DNA from: a virus
DNA: 34,992 bases
IMG/VR virus record: IMGVR_UViG_3300047443_000053
Span: 1 to 34,992 of that record
Direction: 5' to 3' (one strand)
The position numbers and the translations under genes are program-made. This document shows, piece after piece, positions 6,611 to 13,615 of this stretch (position 1 is its first letter; each line of letters begins with the position of its first letter). The notes beneath the pieces were generated by a model. The model did not search any database. It was not told where the DNA came from and saw only the letters and a list, made by a program, of their open reading frames with translations.

Positions 6611-6804
6611 CTACATCCCGAATTTCTTCAAGAGTGCCGGCAGGAGCTGGGAAGCAGGATCGCGCTGACTACCCACATGATGACGCTGTTCTTTGCGTCT
6701 GCCACATCAGCCTTGGTGGCGTAATTTGACTTGATTACGGCAAGGTCGGTCTTGATTGACGCTAGGTCCCTCTCGACGGCGGAAACTCGATCTTCCAATT
6801 CCAT
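6611..6804 (-). pseudogene. Small coiled-coil / membrane-anchor protein with apparent frameshift
   Basis: ATG 6804 starts a protein beginning MELEDRVSAVERDLASIK, with heptad-like repeats (about residues 1-40) leading into SVIMWVVSAILL, a hydrophobic anchor. In frame it ends after 58 aa as PSSCRHS at 6628. In the -1 frame the DNA continues as QLLPALLKKFGM and stops at 6611, a much more natural amphipathic tail. A single missing base near 6650 would explain this: mutation, sequencing error or real truncation. It lies 12 bp downstream of the repressor gene and before the terminator, so it is repressor-linked and expressed in the lysogen. Confidence 0.55.
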
Positions 6805-6816
6805 GGCGCGGCCCTC

Positions 6817-7548
6817 TCAGAAATTCTCGCGCTGTAGCATCACGACCCTGCCAATGATCAAGCAGCCATCCCCAGAACACTCCTTGCGCGGGTACTGGCG
6901 CTGGTCGGGATTGTCCGAGGAAAGCCACCAGGCGCCAGAGTCGCGGATCATGCGCTTGATGATCGCTTCGCCCTCATAGTTAATCGCGAAGGTCTTCCCA
7001 TCTTTGGGTTCGCGGTCCGCCGTGTTGATGACTACCACGTCACCGTCAGACATGGTCGGCTCCATGCTATTCCCCGTTACCCGAATGGCAATAAGGCTCT
7101 CTGGGCGATAGCCGTGGGCCATGAACCATTCTTTGCGGAAGCTAATTGGATTGCCGTCTTCCTCGTCCGGTTCGGTCGCGAAGCCGGTAATCCCTGCTGA
7201 TAAGCGCAATTTGACCCTGCGAATCTGAATATACGATGCATCATTATGCTCGAAAGCAACAACTCTAGTATATCCCCCAGGAATGTCCGGCTGTTGCCTT
7301 TGTGCATCGTTTGCCGGGGCGCCCTGGTCAATCCGATCAAGGGACATAGGGGTCAATCCAGCTGCCGCCTCAATTGTTCTGGCAGCCTTTTCGCCGAAAT
7401 TCTTTCCATCCCTATAAGTTTCGGATAGCACTTGCGATAGGCGCGACTCCGGAATGCCGGATTTCCGGCTGAACTCCGCAACCGAGCCTTCGTATTTTTC
7501 CTCTATCGCCGCACGCAGATTTCTGCGCCTTACCGCATTCATATCCAT
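6817..7548 (-). CDS. LexA-like S24 phage repressor (CI analogue)
   Basis: The repressor maintains lysogeny. Numbered from ATG 7548 (243 aa): an N-terminal helix-turn-helix (about 8-60, with SVAEFSRKSGIPESRLSQVL), a linker, then an S24 self-cleaving domain. Visible features are the Ala118-Gly119 cleavage site (RLSAGITGF), Ser161 (TGNSMEP) and Lys198 (EAIIKRM). All are intact, so RecA-stimulated autocleavage and SOS induction are expected. No strong ribosome site precedes the ATG; ATG 7542 is an alternative, and a leaderless mRNA is possible. It is divergent from the YdaS/Cro-like gene across a repeat-bearing intergenic region. Confidence 0.92.
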   Translation of the reverse strand: MDMNAVRRRNLRAAIEEKYEGSVAEFSRKSGIPESRLSQVLSETYRDGKNFGEKAARTIEAAAGLTPMSLDRIDQGAPANDAQRQQPDIPGGYTRVVAFEHNDASYIQIRRVKLRLSAGITGFATEPDEEDGNPISFRKEWFMAHGYRPESLIAIRVTGNSMEPTMSDGDVVVINTADREPKDGKTFAINYEGEAIIKRMIRDSGAWWLSSDNPDQRQYPRKECSGDGCLIIGRVVMLQRENF

Positions 7549-7568
7549 GGCGTGATTGGAAACTAAAT

Positions 7569-7597
7569 TTAGCATTTGCGACACTATCAAATGCTTG
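7569..7597. promoter_or_regulatory. Candidate operator pair between repressor and Cro-like genes
   Basis: AGCATTTG (7571-7578) and CAAATGCT (7588-7595) form a perfect inverted repeat with a 9-bp spacer. The right arm extends to CAAATGCTTG (7588-7597), the reverse complement of CAAGCATTTG found at 8012-8021. It lies between the divergent start codons (7548 and 7631), the expected place for an OR-like operator. Confidence 0.6.
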
Positions 7598-7623
7598 AGT
7601 AAGACATTATCATCTGCTAAAGT
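7595..7623 (+). promoter_or_regulatory. Candidate rightward promoter for the Cro-like gene
   Basis: TTGAGT (7595-7600), a 17-bp spacer and TAAAGT (7618-7623) preceded by TGC give a moderate extended -10 promoter. Its -35 overlaps the right operator arm. The predicted start would be about 7 nt downstream, almost at the ATG 7631, so the transcript would be nearly leaderless or the true promoter is slightly different. Confidence 0.35.
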
Positions 7624-7630
7624 GGAGTTC

Positions 7631-7933
7631 ATGAAAACGCTTCTTGAATTCCTTAATGGGCTGCCGGTTCCGGAGCAGGAACGCTTCGCAGAGCGCTGCG
7701 GCACAAGTATCGGCTATCTGCGACAGATCGCATACGGACATCGCAAATGCGTTGCAGAACTTGCAATAAACATTGAGCGCGAATCGAAGCGCGCCGTGGT
7801 TTGCGAGGAGCTTTGCCCGACTGCCGACTGGGCTTATGTGCGCGCCGAGCGCCGCCGCAAAGGGGCGCGCCGCGTTCTGCCGGATCGTCGCGCCGCCGCG
7901 CGCCAGCTATCGAACCCAAGTCCGCCCAACTAA
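7631..7933 (+). CDS. YdaS / Cro-like HTH regulator
   Basis: A 100-aa protein. LLEFLNGLPVPEQERFAERCG then TSIGYLRQIAYGHRKCVAELAINIER is the YdaS-type Cro/CI helix-turn-helix (about residues 5-55), followed by ELCPTADWAYVR and a basic C-terminal tail (RRRKGARRVLPDRRAAAR). It is the first rightward gene of the immunity region and probably represses the repressor promoter and the early promoters, as Cro does. ATG 7631 follows GGAG closely (3 nt). Pairing with the YdaT-like gene downstream mirrors the Rac prophage ydaS-ydaT order. Confidence 0.85.
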   Translation: MKTLLEFLNGLPVPEQERFAERCGTSIGYLRQIAYGHRKCVAELAINIERESKRAVVCEELCPTADWAYVRAERRRKGARRVLPDRRAAARQLSNPSPPN

Positions 7934-8009
7934 ACCCCGAATTCGCCGCACCGATTAAGCACCACCCAAGAGGCGGAACAGCCTCGGCAATTACAAGAAT
8001 TTTTTCGCT

Positions 8010-8032
8010 CTCAAGCATTTGATTCCAATCAA
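8010..8032. promoter_or_regulatory. Candidate operator before the rightward early operon
   Basis: CTCAAGCATTTGAT (8010-8023) is a 14-nt exact reverse-complement match to 7586-7599 in the divergent control region. It overlaps a second palindrome TTGATTccAATCAA (8019-8032). The position between the Cro-like gene and the YdaT-like gene suggests a further binding site for the repressor or the YdaS-like protein. The rest of the 7934-8122 gap holds no gene; TATAAG at 8067-8072 is a possible -10 without a good -35. Confidence 0.55.
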
Positions 8033-8122
8033 GCAAGGTTTCTAAGGCGAAATTTTTCTAGTTTCCTATAAGAATCAACGATTTACCACGAAAACAGAAT
8101 AGTTCAAAGGGAGTGCAAGGTC

Positions 8123-8713
8123 ATGTCAATCCAATCACACAAGTCGCCGATCAGCGCGCTGCTAGAAAAACTGGATGCGTGGCGCAAGGGTCTGGGCTGG
8201 AGCCGCGAGACCGTCGCCGCGGAGATCGTTGTCGCGCATGAGCGCATTGGTGGCCCGGCGCGCACCGGCATCGCATTCGAGCCGCGCACCACGGACGTGT
8301 TCAAGCGCATGCATACCGACGCAGCGCGCATCTTCCGCTGGTTCGATGACGCCAGCAAAGACACCAATCTGCTCAACGTGAACTTCCTGCCATCCGTGCT
8401 GGAAGCCATGCCGGAGGATCTGCGCATCCAGTGGCTGAACGACTTCCTGCGCCCGCTGAACCTGTGCGTGCGCGGCGTCGAACAGGCTGGCAGCGAATCG
8501 TTGGACGTGCTTGATCTGCTCGGCAAGAACCTGAAGGAAACCGCAGAAGCGAACCAGGCGCTGGCCGAGTATGCCGCGCATCCGACTAAGGCTGGCTTGG
8601 TGAAGGTCGAGATGGAGCTGGCGCAGGAGGTGGAGGTTGCGGAGCATGCGCTGGCCGAAGTTCGCTCGGTGCTCGGCACTCAGACCAAACTGCAGGCGGT
8701 GAGGGCGGCATGA
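8123..8713 (+). CDS. YdaT-like phage regulatory protein
   Basis: A 196-aa protein with the pattern of the YdaT / CII-like family: a SRETVAAEIVVAHERIGGPARTGIAF segment near residues 30-55, then DAARIFRWFDDASKDTNLLNVNFLPSVLEAMPEDLR. In the Rac prophage YdaT pairs with YdaS, and overexpression is toxic; related phage genes act as CII-type activators of the lysogeny choice. The C-terminal 60 residues are a Glu/Ala-rich helix. GGGAG lies about 10 nt before the ATG. The stop overlaps the next ATG (ATGA), beginning a tightly coupled operon. Confidence 0.75.
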   Translation: MSIQSHKSPISALLEKLDAWRKGLGWSRETVAAEIVVAHERIGGPARTGIAFEPRTTDVFKRMHTDAARIFRWFDDASKDTNLLNVNFLPSVLEAMPEDLRIQWLNDFLRPLNLCVRGVEQAGSESLDVLDLLGKNLKETAEANQALAEYAAHPTKAGLVKVEMELAQEVEVAEHALAEVRSVLGTQTKLQAVRAA

Positions 8714-8892
8714 ACGAGCCGATCGTATCTATAGACCACATTCGCCGCTCGGCGGCAAAGGCATTCGCCAGCCGCAATCAGCCGGCCGAATGCCCCTATC
8801 CGGAAGACTCTGAGGCGCGCGCCGCCTGGCTCAAGGAATACCGCACCCTTCACAGCACCTGGGCGGCAATGCAACTGCGGAGGGCGGCATGA
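8710..8892 (+). CDS. Small protein resembling ribosome modulation factor
   Basis: A 60-aa protein reading SAAKAFASRNQPAECPYPEDSEARAAWLKEY. The CPYP...R-AAWL-x-E/G-Y core is like that of ribosome modulation factor (Rmf) and of the many Rmf-like small phage proteins. If so it would bind ribosomes or be an adapted relative; the inference rests on one short motif. It is coupled to both neighbours by 4-bp ATGA overlaps. Confidence 0.65.
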   Translation: MNEPIVSIDHIRRSAAKAFASRNQPAECPYPEDSEARAAWLKEYRTLHSTWAAMQLRRAA

Positions 8893-9197
8893 AGACCGTT
8901 GTCGCAGATACCAGCCTGGCCTCGATCTGGTCCATGCGCGATGCCGGCGAGCTGCCGGAGCGCGAGCGCGCAGTGTACGACGCGCTTTTCCGCTACGGCC
9001 CGATGACGCGGGAGCAAATTGCCGCGCGCACCGGAATGAAAGAAGGCTCGGCATGTGGCCGCGTCAACAGGTTGATGGAACGCGGAATCGTGGTCCATCA
9101 CGGCGCCCGTGAAAACCCCATCACCCGGAAGCTGAACGAGATCGTTGACCTGGCGCCGGCGCGGCGCGCGCTGCACCAGGTGCGGGAGGCTGCGTGA
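8889..9197 (+). CDS. Small winged-helix DNA-binding protein
   Basis: A 102-aa protein. ERERAVYDALFRYGPMTREQIAARTGMKEGSACGRVNRLMERGIVVHHG (about residues 23-71) has the spacing of a winged helix: helix, helix, recognition helix, then a beta wing beginning IVVHHGAREN. This is typical of MarR/Lrp-type small phage regulators in early operons. Target unknown. ATGA/GTGA overlaps join it to both neighbours. Confidence 0.7.
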   Translation: MKTVVADTSLASIWSMRDAGELPERERAVYDALFRYGPMTREQIAARTGMKEGSACGRVNRLMERGIVVHHGARENPITRKLNEIVDLAPARRALHQVREAA

Positions 9198-9376
9198 ATT
9201 ACGTCATGTTCGGCATCGGCTTTGTTTCCCTCGTGTTTGCGATCGTGGTGCTGCTCATGACCTTGATCGGCAAAGTGGTGCCGGAACCGGAGCTGCTGGT
9301 TGTCGATGCGCCGCTGCCTGGTGAGCACGAGGCTGGCGCTGTTGAAGCTGACGCCGCTCTGGAAGTGCGCGCATGA
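9194..9376 (+). CDS. Small single-pass membrane protein
   Basis: A 60-aa protein from GTG 9194, overlapping the preceding TGA. Residues 3-28 (VMFGIGFVSLVFAIVVLLMTLIG) are one strong transmembrane helix with a short N-terminus, followed by an acidic Ala/Glu tail. No family recognised. Phage small membrane proteins in early operons may alter host envelope functions or exclude other phages; nothing here decides. The stop overlaps the next ATG by 4 bp. Confidence 0.7.
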   Translation: MNYVMFGIGFVSLVFAIVVLLMTLIGKVVPEPELLVVDAPLPGEHEAGAVEADAALEVRA

Positions 9377-9867
9377 AGCGCTCGGCCCTTGTCCGCAAAA
9401 CACCGATGAAGCGCGGCACGACGCAGCTGCAGCGCTCGCCGATGTCGCGCGGCCTGACCGGCATGCTGTCCATCGAGTCGCGACAGCTGGAGGCACGCGC
9501 ATCCAAGCTGCCGGAAGCCCACAAGCGAGCCAGGAAGGCTAAGGGAATGCAGTCGAAGGAGCGGCCGGTTACCGCGGCGGAAAAGGTGCTGTGGGGTCGC
9601 ATGGCGACCGAGGTGGGCTGCATCGCCTGCTTGCTCGATGGATTCCTCACCACCTACGTCTCGATCCACCACATTGACGGGCGCACGAAGCCGGGATGCC
9701 ACCTGCTGGTGCTCCCGCTGTGCGCTCCGCATCACCAGCAAGACGATAGCGACATGGCTTGTCGCATTGCTGTGCATCCGAACAAAGCAAGGTTTGAGGC
9801 GCGCTATGGCTCGCAGTACGAGCTGCTGGCGCTTGTAAAAGAAAAGCTCGGTATCAGCGGGAACTGA
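9373..9867 (+). CDS. Ref-family RecA-dependent nuclease
   Basis: A 164-aa protein with a basic, disordered N-terminus (about 1-65, RKTPMKRGTTQLQR) and an HNH-like C-terminal domain: Cys83-x2-Cys86 (GCIACLLDG), His99-His100-Ile-Asp, Cys117 and His120-His121 (LPLCAPHHQQD), then an AVHPN...FEARYGS end. This matches the phage P1 Ref / NinG-like recombination-enhancement nucleases. P1 Ref cuts DNA where RecA has formed a D-loop. Together with rdgC and a VRR-NUC gene it suggests active control of recombination. About 36 bp of non-coding DNA follows. Confidence 0.85.
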   Translation: MKRSALVRKTPMKRGTTQLQRSPMSRGLTGMLSIESRQLEARASKLPEAHKRARKAKGMQSKERPVTAAEKVLWGRMATEVGCIACLLDGFLTTYVSIHHIDGRTKPGCHLLVLPLCAPHHQQDDSDMACRIAVHPNKARFEARYGSQYELLALVKEKLGISGN

Positions 9868-9903
9868 TCCGAGCTTGATCACGTAACTGGGGAAATCAGT
9901 CAC

Positions 9904-10881
9904 ATGAATGCGAAAAGTATAGATGAAAGCGGCGAGAACATGAAGCTTGGTTCGAGTGCAGCAAACGATGGATTGCCGGAGCCATTGGTGCCTGGCGACT
10001 GCGATCTGCAGGATTTCCAATTCATGCCGCTGGACGTCATGCGTCTGCGGGATTCCGACCTGGCAGCCACCGAGACGCCGGAAGCATGCTGGGCCGCGGT
10101 CCAGCTGTGGTGCGCCGCATGGCATCAGGTGCCGGCCGGCTCGATCCCGGACGATGACAAGTGGCTCGCCAAGCATACGGGCTATGGCCGCATCGTGAAG
10201 GAATGGATGCGGGTGCGCGATGGCGCGCTGCGCGGCTGGATCAAGTGCTCGGATGGTCGGCTCTATCACCCGGTGGTGGCAGAGAAGGCGCTGGAGGCAT
10301 GGCAAGCGAAGCTGGAACAGCGCTGGCGCAGTGAGTGTGCGCGCATCAAGAAGCACAACCAGCGGCACAGCACGAACATCGTTCCGATGCAGTTTGATGA
10401 GTGGCTGTCCTCCGGTCGTCCCTCGGGACATCCGCTCTTTGTCCCCATGGACAACGCATCCGGTCCCGATTCTGTCCCTCGGGACAAGCACTCCAAGAGA
10501 CAGGGAGAGGGACAGGGACAGGGAGACTCTTATTCCGTACCTAGCGGTACGGGCGGCGAGCCGCCGGCAAAGTCGCCCGAGCAGATGACCAAGGACGAAA
10601 TCTGGACCGTCGGCAAATCGCTGCTCGTGATGGCTGGCATGCCTGGCGCCCAGTGTGGCTCCTTCGTCGGCAAGCTGGCCAAGGACTACGGCGACGACAT
10701 CGTGCTGGAGGCGGTGCGGACCGCAGTGCTTCAGCGCCCGGCAGATCCGGCGTCCTTCCTGAAGGCCTGCTGCCAACGCATGGCAGGCGAGCGCTCCTCC
10801 ACGCGGCCGAATCGCCAGGAGGCGCTTGAGCGCCAGAACCAAGAAATCGCCAACCGTCTCGCCGAGGAGCAAGCAGCATGA
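9904..10881 (+). CDS. DUF1376 replication-initiation-type protein
   Basis: A 325-aa protein. An N-terminal DUF1376 domain (about residues 25-135) is recognisable from LVPGDCDLQDFQFMPLDVMRL, AAVQLWCAAWHQVPAGSIP and CSDGRLYHPVVAEKALEAW. A linker rich in Gly/Gln (QGEGQGQGD) follows, then a C-terminal helical domain. Such proteins occupy the lambda O position and are thought to initiate phage replication; the linker DNA may contain the origin, as in lambda. Start choice is weak: ATG 9904 has GGGG about 11 nt upstream, and ATG 9940 is an alternative. It overlaps the next gene by ATGA. Confidence 0.82.
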   Translation: MNAKSIDESGENMKLGSSAANDGLPEPLVPGDCDLQDFQFMPLDVMRLRDSDLAATETPEACWAAVQLWCAAWHQVPAGSIPDDDKWLAKHTGYGRIVKEWMRVRDGALRGWIKCSDGRLYHPVVAEKALEAWQAKLEQRWRSECARIKKHNQRHSTNIVPMQFDEWLSSGRPSGHPLFVPMDNASGPDSVPRDKHSKRQGEGQGQGDSYSVPSGTGGEPPAKSPEQMTKDEIWTVGKSLLVMAGMPGAQCGSFVGKLAKDYGDDIVLEAVRTAVLQRPADPASFLKACCQRMAGERSSTRPNRQEALERQNQEIANRLAEEQAA

Positions 10882-11543
10882 ACGAAAACGACAAAGAGGA
10901 GCGCAAAGCCTTTTTCGCTCTGATCGCGGGTGTCTACGCCTTCTACGACAAGGGATTTTCCGACTTCGCCGGCCGCGTCTGGTGGGAGGCGATGAAGCCC
11001 TTCGACCTGGCCGCGGTGAGCGATGCGCTGAACCGCCACTGCGTGAACCCGGATGTCGGGCAGTTCATGCCGAAGCCTGCCGATGTGGTGCGCATGCTGC
11101 AGGGCTCGACGCAGGACGCCGCCCTGGTGGCCTGGTCCAAGGTCGATCGCGCTGTGCGTGAGGTCGGCACCTACCGCTCGGTGGTGTTCGACGACGCGCT
11201 CATCCATCGCATCGTCGTCGAGATGGGCGGTTGGGTGGCGCTGGGTACGACGACGAGCGACGAGCAGTGGCCGTTCACTCGCAATGAGTTCGTGAACCGG
11301 TACCGCGGCTATCGAGGCCGTAGCGCGATCCCGGAATACCTGCCGGTGTTGATCGGCATGGCTGAGGCGCATAACCGCAAGGCAGGTTTCGACGCTGAGC
11401 CGCCGACCCTGATCGGCAATCCCCAGCTGGCGCAGCAGGTGCTGCTCGGCGGATCCACCACCCCGATCCTGCCGGTCCAGCAGCTGGCGCCGGCCGCGGC
11501 CGCCAAGGTGCTGCAGCTGCAGGACGCACGGAGGCGCGCATGA
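10878..11543 (+). CDS. DUF6475-type protein, probable replication partner
   Basis: A 221-aa protein. AFFALIAGVYAFYDKGFSDFAGRVWWEAMKPFDLAAV, then FMPKPADVVRML and WSKVDRAVREVGTYRSVVFDDALIHRIV, are distinctive for DUF6475 proteins that follow DUF1376 genes in beta-proteobacterial phages. By position it equals lambda P, suggesting helicase loading or recruitment, but no ATPase motif is visible. The C-terminal Ala/Gln-rich tail is probably flexible. Coupled by ATGA to both neighbours. Confidence 0.75.
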   Translation: MNENDKEERKAFFALIAGVYAFYDKGFSDFAGRVWWEAMKPFDLAAVSDALNRHCVNPDVGQFMPKPADVVRMLQGSTQDAALVAWSKVDRAVREVGTYRSVVFDDALIHRIVVEMGGWVALGTTTSDEQWPFTRNEFVNRYRGYRGRSAIPEYLPVLIGMAEAHNRKAGFDAEPPTLIGNPQLAQQVLLGGSTTPILPVQQLAPAAAAKVLQLQDARRRA

Positions 11544-11833
11544 AAGCGGAGCGAATCAACCAAGCGCTGTCGGTCCTGCTGGACCACGAACAGGGCACCG
11601 AGGAATACCAGGTCGCGGCATTCGCCATCAACGCGGCAATGAGCGACACCCACCGCCGGATGCTGGCGCGGCTGGTGCAAGACGGGCCGGTGTCGGATCG
11701 CTCGCTGCGGGCAAAGGGCGCACGCGAAGACCTGGTGGCCTGGGGCTTGGCCACGCAGATCTGCGTCAAGGGCAGCCAGAACTACACCGGTGCGAACTGC
11801 CGCGGGCTTGCGGTCTACCAGGCGGCGAACTAG
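11540..11833 (+). CDS. Hypothetical phage protein
   Basis: A 97-aa protein; MSDTHRRMLARLVQDGPVSDRSLRA (about 34-60) looks like the first helices of a winged-helix domain, followed by DLVAWGLATQICVKGSQNYTGANCRGLAVYQ, which could be the beta wing. A small DNA-binding protein is plausible. It overlaps the DUF6475 gene by 4 bp, ends the coupled run that starts at 9904 and is followed by a 35-bp gap. Confidence 0.65.
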   Translation: MKAERINQALSVLLDHEQGTEEYQVAAFAINAAMSDTHRRMLARLVQDGPVSDRSLRAKGAREDLVAWGLATQICVKGSQNYTGANCRGLAVYQAAN

Positions 11834-11868
11834 GCGGTCGACACAGTTTTATAACAGGGAGAAAAAAG

Positions 11869-12108
11869 ATGATGAGGTCCAGACTTTTAATGGCAGCAGC
11901 ACTTGGCACGGCGCTTACGATCGGCGCACTGCCGCACCAGGCGTTGCCAGCACAAACCACGACTCAGGCGTCGGCGCGCCGCCGGGTTTCCAGTGGCATC
12001 GGTCGCAAGGTAGCGCTGATCGGGACTCGCTATTCCCGCCGCACCGTGGCCATGGACAAGCGCGCCGCAGCGAAGAAACGCAACCAGATGCGAAACAAGG
12101 GGCGCTAA
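11869..12108 (+). CDS. Small basic protein with signal-like N-terminus
   Basis: A 79-aa protein with a good ribosome site (CAGGGAG, 7 nt). The N-terminus MMRSRLLMAAALGTALTIGA looks like a signal peptide with a possible cut after an Ala near residue 28. The C-terminal half is strongly basic (RKVALIGTRYSRRTVAMDKRAAAKKRN). Either a secreted cationic peptide or a DNA/RNA-binding protein is possible; no family recognised. Its stop is 2 bp before the ATG of the VRR-NUC gene. Confidence 0.6.
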   Translation: MMRSRLLMAAALGTALTIGALPHQALPAQTTTQASARRRVSSGIGRKVALIGTRYSRRTVAMDKRAAAKKRNQMRNKGR

Positions 12109-12110
12109 CG

Positions 12111-12479
12111 ATGGCGATCGCCGGCCGTGTACCGCTGGAGACCACGATCCAGCAGGCATTCATCCAGTGGGTGCATCTGGCGGAGCGGACGATCCCTGCG
12201 CTGAAGCTCCTCTTCGCGGTACCGAACGGCGGCAAGCGCTCGATCAAAACCGCCGTGACCCTGAAGAAGGAGGGCGCGCGGGCCGGTGTGCCTGACACGT
12301 TGCTACCGGTGCCGCGCAAGGGATTCACCGGGCTGGCGATCGAGTTCAAGCGACCTGGCGGATCCACATCGGACGACCAGGTGGAATACATCAACCGCCT
12401 GCTGGATGAGGGATGGAAGGTCGTGATCTGTACCGATGCGGAAGCGGCGATTCAGATCGTTAAAGACTATTTGGCGTAG
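12111..12479 (+). CDS. VRR-NUC domain nuclease
   Basis: A 122-aa stand-alone VRR-NUC protein. Visible family motifs: FAVPNGGKRS, LKKEGARAGVPDTLLPVPRKGF, LAIEFKRPGGSTSDDQVEYINRLLDEGWKVVIC. Asp in GVPDTL and Glu-x-Lys in EFK are the expected PD-(D/E)xK catalytic residues. Phage VRR-NUC enzymes act on branched DNA such as Holliday junctions, so a resolvase role in replication or packaging is likely. ATG 12111 follows AAGGGG. The frame is open further upstream, but that part overlaps the previous gene and lacks similarity. Confidence 0.85.
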   Translation: MAIAGRVPLETTIQQAFIQWVHLAERTIPALKLLFAVPNGGKRSIKTAVTLKKEGARAGVPDTLLPVPRKGFTGLAIEFKRPGGSTSDDQVEYINRLLDEGWKVVICTDAEAAIQIVKDYLA

Positions 12480-12495
12480 AAGGCGGCGAAGAGAG

Positions 12496-12837
12496 ATGGC
12501 AGAAAACAATAACCCAGCAGCTGACGCTGCTGTCGAGATCAAGAGCCTCGGTGACATCCTGGCGTACATGAGGCCAGATGCCTCCTACGGCGCGCGTCAG
12601 ATTGCCAAGCATCTCGGCGTGTCGGCGGCGGATGTGCGTCGAATCCTCAGCCCAGCAATTCATCGTGGCGTGGTCGAATCGCGCGGCGTCAAGCGGTTGG
12701 TCAAATATGCCTTGGTCAAGGAGCGTGTGGCGCTGGTGCCGCTGAAGCCGCTGACCATTTCGCGGGAAATGCGCATTGCGATGGAGCGGTGTAAGGAATT
12801 GCGCATTTACCCGAGCAACTTCGGGACTGGCACATGA
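12496..12837 (+). CDS. Winged-helix / HTH phage protein
   Basis: A 113-aa protein from ATG 12496 (GAAGAGAG upstream). LGDILAYMRPDASYGARQIAKHLGVSAADVRRILSPAIHRGVVESRG forms a clear helix-turn-helix followed by VKRLVKYALV, a likely wing. It is probably a transcription regulator acting within or after the early operon; no specific family can be named. It overlaps the next ATG by 4 bp. Confidence 0.65.
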   Translation: MAENNNPAADAAVEIKSLGDILAYMRPDASYGARQIAKHLGVSAADVRRILSPAIHRGVVESRGVKRLVKYALVKERVALVPLKPLTISREMRIAMERCKELRIYPSNFGTGT

Positions 12838-13031
12838 CAGTGCTCGAACAGCGCCGGTACCGGGATCCGCTCGAAGTCCTGCTGGCGGACGAAGCGAAGA
12901 CCTGCAAAGGGTGTGTGCACGAGCAGTTTTATACGGCGTTCGACCTTGCGGTTTGGGTCTGCACAGCCAAGGACAAAAACAATAAGCGCCGCAACCATGG
13001 AAAGCGGTGCTCTCAGTACAGGGAGAAGTAA
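12834..13031 (+). CDS. Small Cys-containing phage protein
   Basis: A 65-aa protein: Cys-Lys-Gly-Cys (CKGCVHEQFY) followed by VWVCTAKDKNNKRRNHGKRCSQYRE gives four Cys, a probable zinc site. Small proteins of this kind (KTC-xx-C ... C...KRC-x-Y) are common in beta-proteobacterial prophages near the end of the early operon. Function unknown. Overlaps its upstream neighbour by ATGA. Confidence 0.65.
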   Translation: MTVLEQRRYRDPLEVLLADEAKTCKGCVHEQFYTAFDLAVWVCTAKDKNNKRRNHGKRCSQYREK

Positions 13032-13033
13032 CG

Positions 13034-13534
13034 ATGGCAGCAAGGGAAAAAATTACGCTCGGATGGCGCAGGCCCGCGGGGGCGAATGCGCCGCAGCCCG
13101 CGCCGCAAGATGACTATGTCGAAATCGCAGAGCCTGCAGCGCCGCAGCTGGCGCTGGTGACGGCACACCAGGTGGTAAAGGTTGATCCGTGGACGCCGCC
13201 AGATCCACTGGATGTCTGTCTTGAACTGTGGAAGACATCCATGCGCCATGATGACAAGGATCTCGGCTACAAAAACCAAAACACGCTGCGAGGAGACGAC
13301 GAGGGAAACGCCGATACGTCGCAGCAGCGCTGTGACAATGAGATAGCCGACGCGACGCACGCTTGCATCCATGACCTGCGGGCCTGCCACCGATGGGCAA
13401 TCTATCGCCTGTGCGGCGTAGCCACCGTATGGAACTTCCCGCACATGGATTACCTGGACATCGCATTGGAGGCTCGCGCGGCGCTGGAGGACAAGCTTCG
13501 AAAAAATATTGCAACCCGAGCACTGTTCGATTAG
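13034..13534 (+). CDS. Hypothetical protein in the late-regulator (Q) position
   Basis: A 166-aa protein from ATG 13034, with GGGAG upstream and 2 bp from the previous stop. The N-terminus is Pro/Ala-rich; the C-terminal half (DATHACIHDLRACHRWAIYRLCGVATVWNFPHMDYLDIALEARAALEDKL) is helical and contains Cys and His. It is the last early gene, directly before a strong terminator and the start of the late region, where lambdoid phages carry an antiterminator or late activator. That role is inferred from position only; no Q-family motif is seen. Confidence 0.6.
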   Translation: MAAREKITLGWRRPAGANAPQPAPQDDYVEIAEPAAPQLALVTAHQVVKVDPWTPPDPLDVCLELWKTSMRHDDKDLGYKNQNTLRGDDEGNADTSQQRCDNEIADATHACIHDLRACHRWAIYRLCGVATVWNFPHMDYLDIALEARAALEDKLRKNIATRALFD

Positions 13535-13575
13535 ACTGCGAAGCACTGGGTGTCTTCGCTCGCCCGGAAAAAAGC

Positions 13576-13604
13576 AAAGCCAGCCAAAAGCTGGCTTTTT
13601 GTTT
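13576..13604 (+). terminator. Strong intrinsic terminator ending the early operon
   Basis: AAAGCCAGC (13576-13584), a CAAAA loop and GCTGGCTTT (13590-13598) give a 9-bp stem followed by TTGTTT. It lies 42 bp after the last early gene and just before the promoter at 13616. Confidence 0.9.
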
Positions 13605-13615
13605 GCGCTGCCGCA

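Noticed and set aside
9199-10872. A 557-codon open frame on the minus strand
   Set aside because: It lies antisense to the Ref-like and DUF1376 genes, which have clear family motifs, and its His/Arg/Leu-rich product is typical of an antisense shadow in high-GC DNA.
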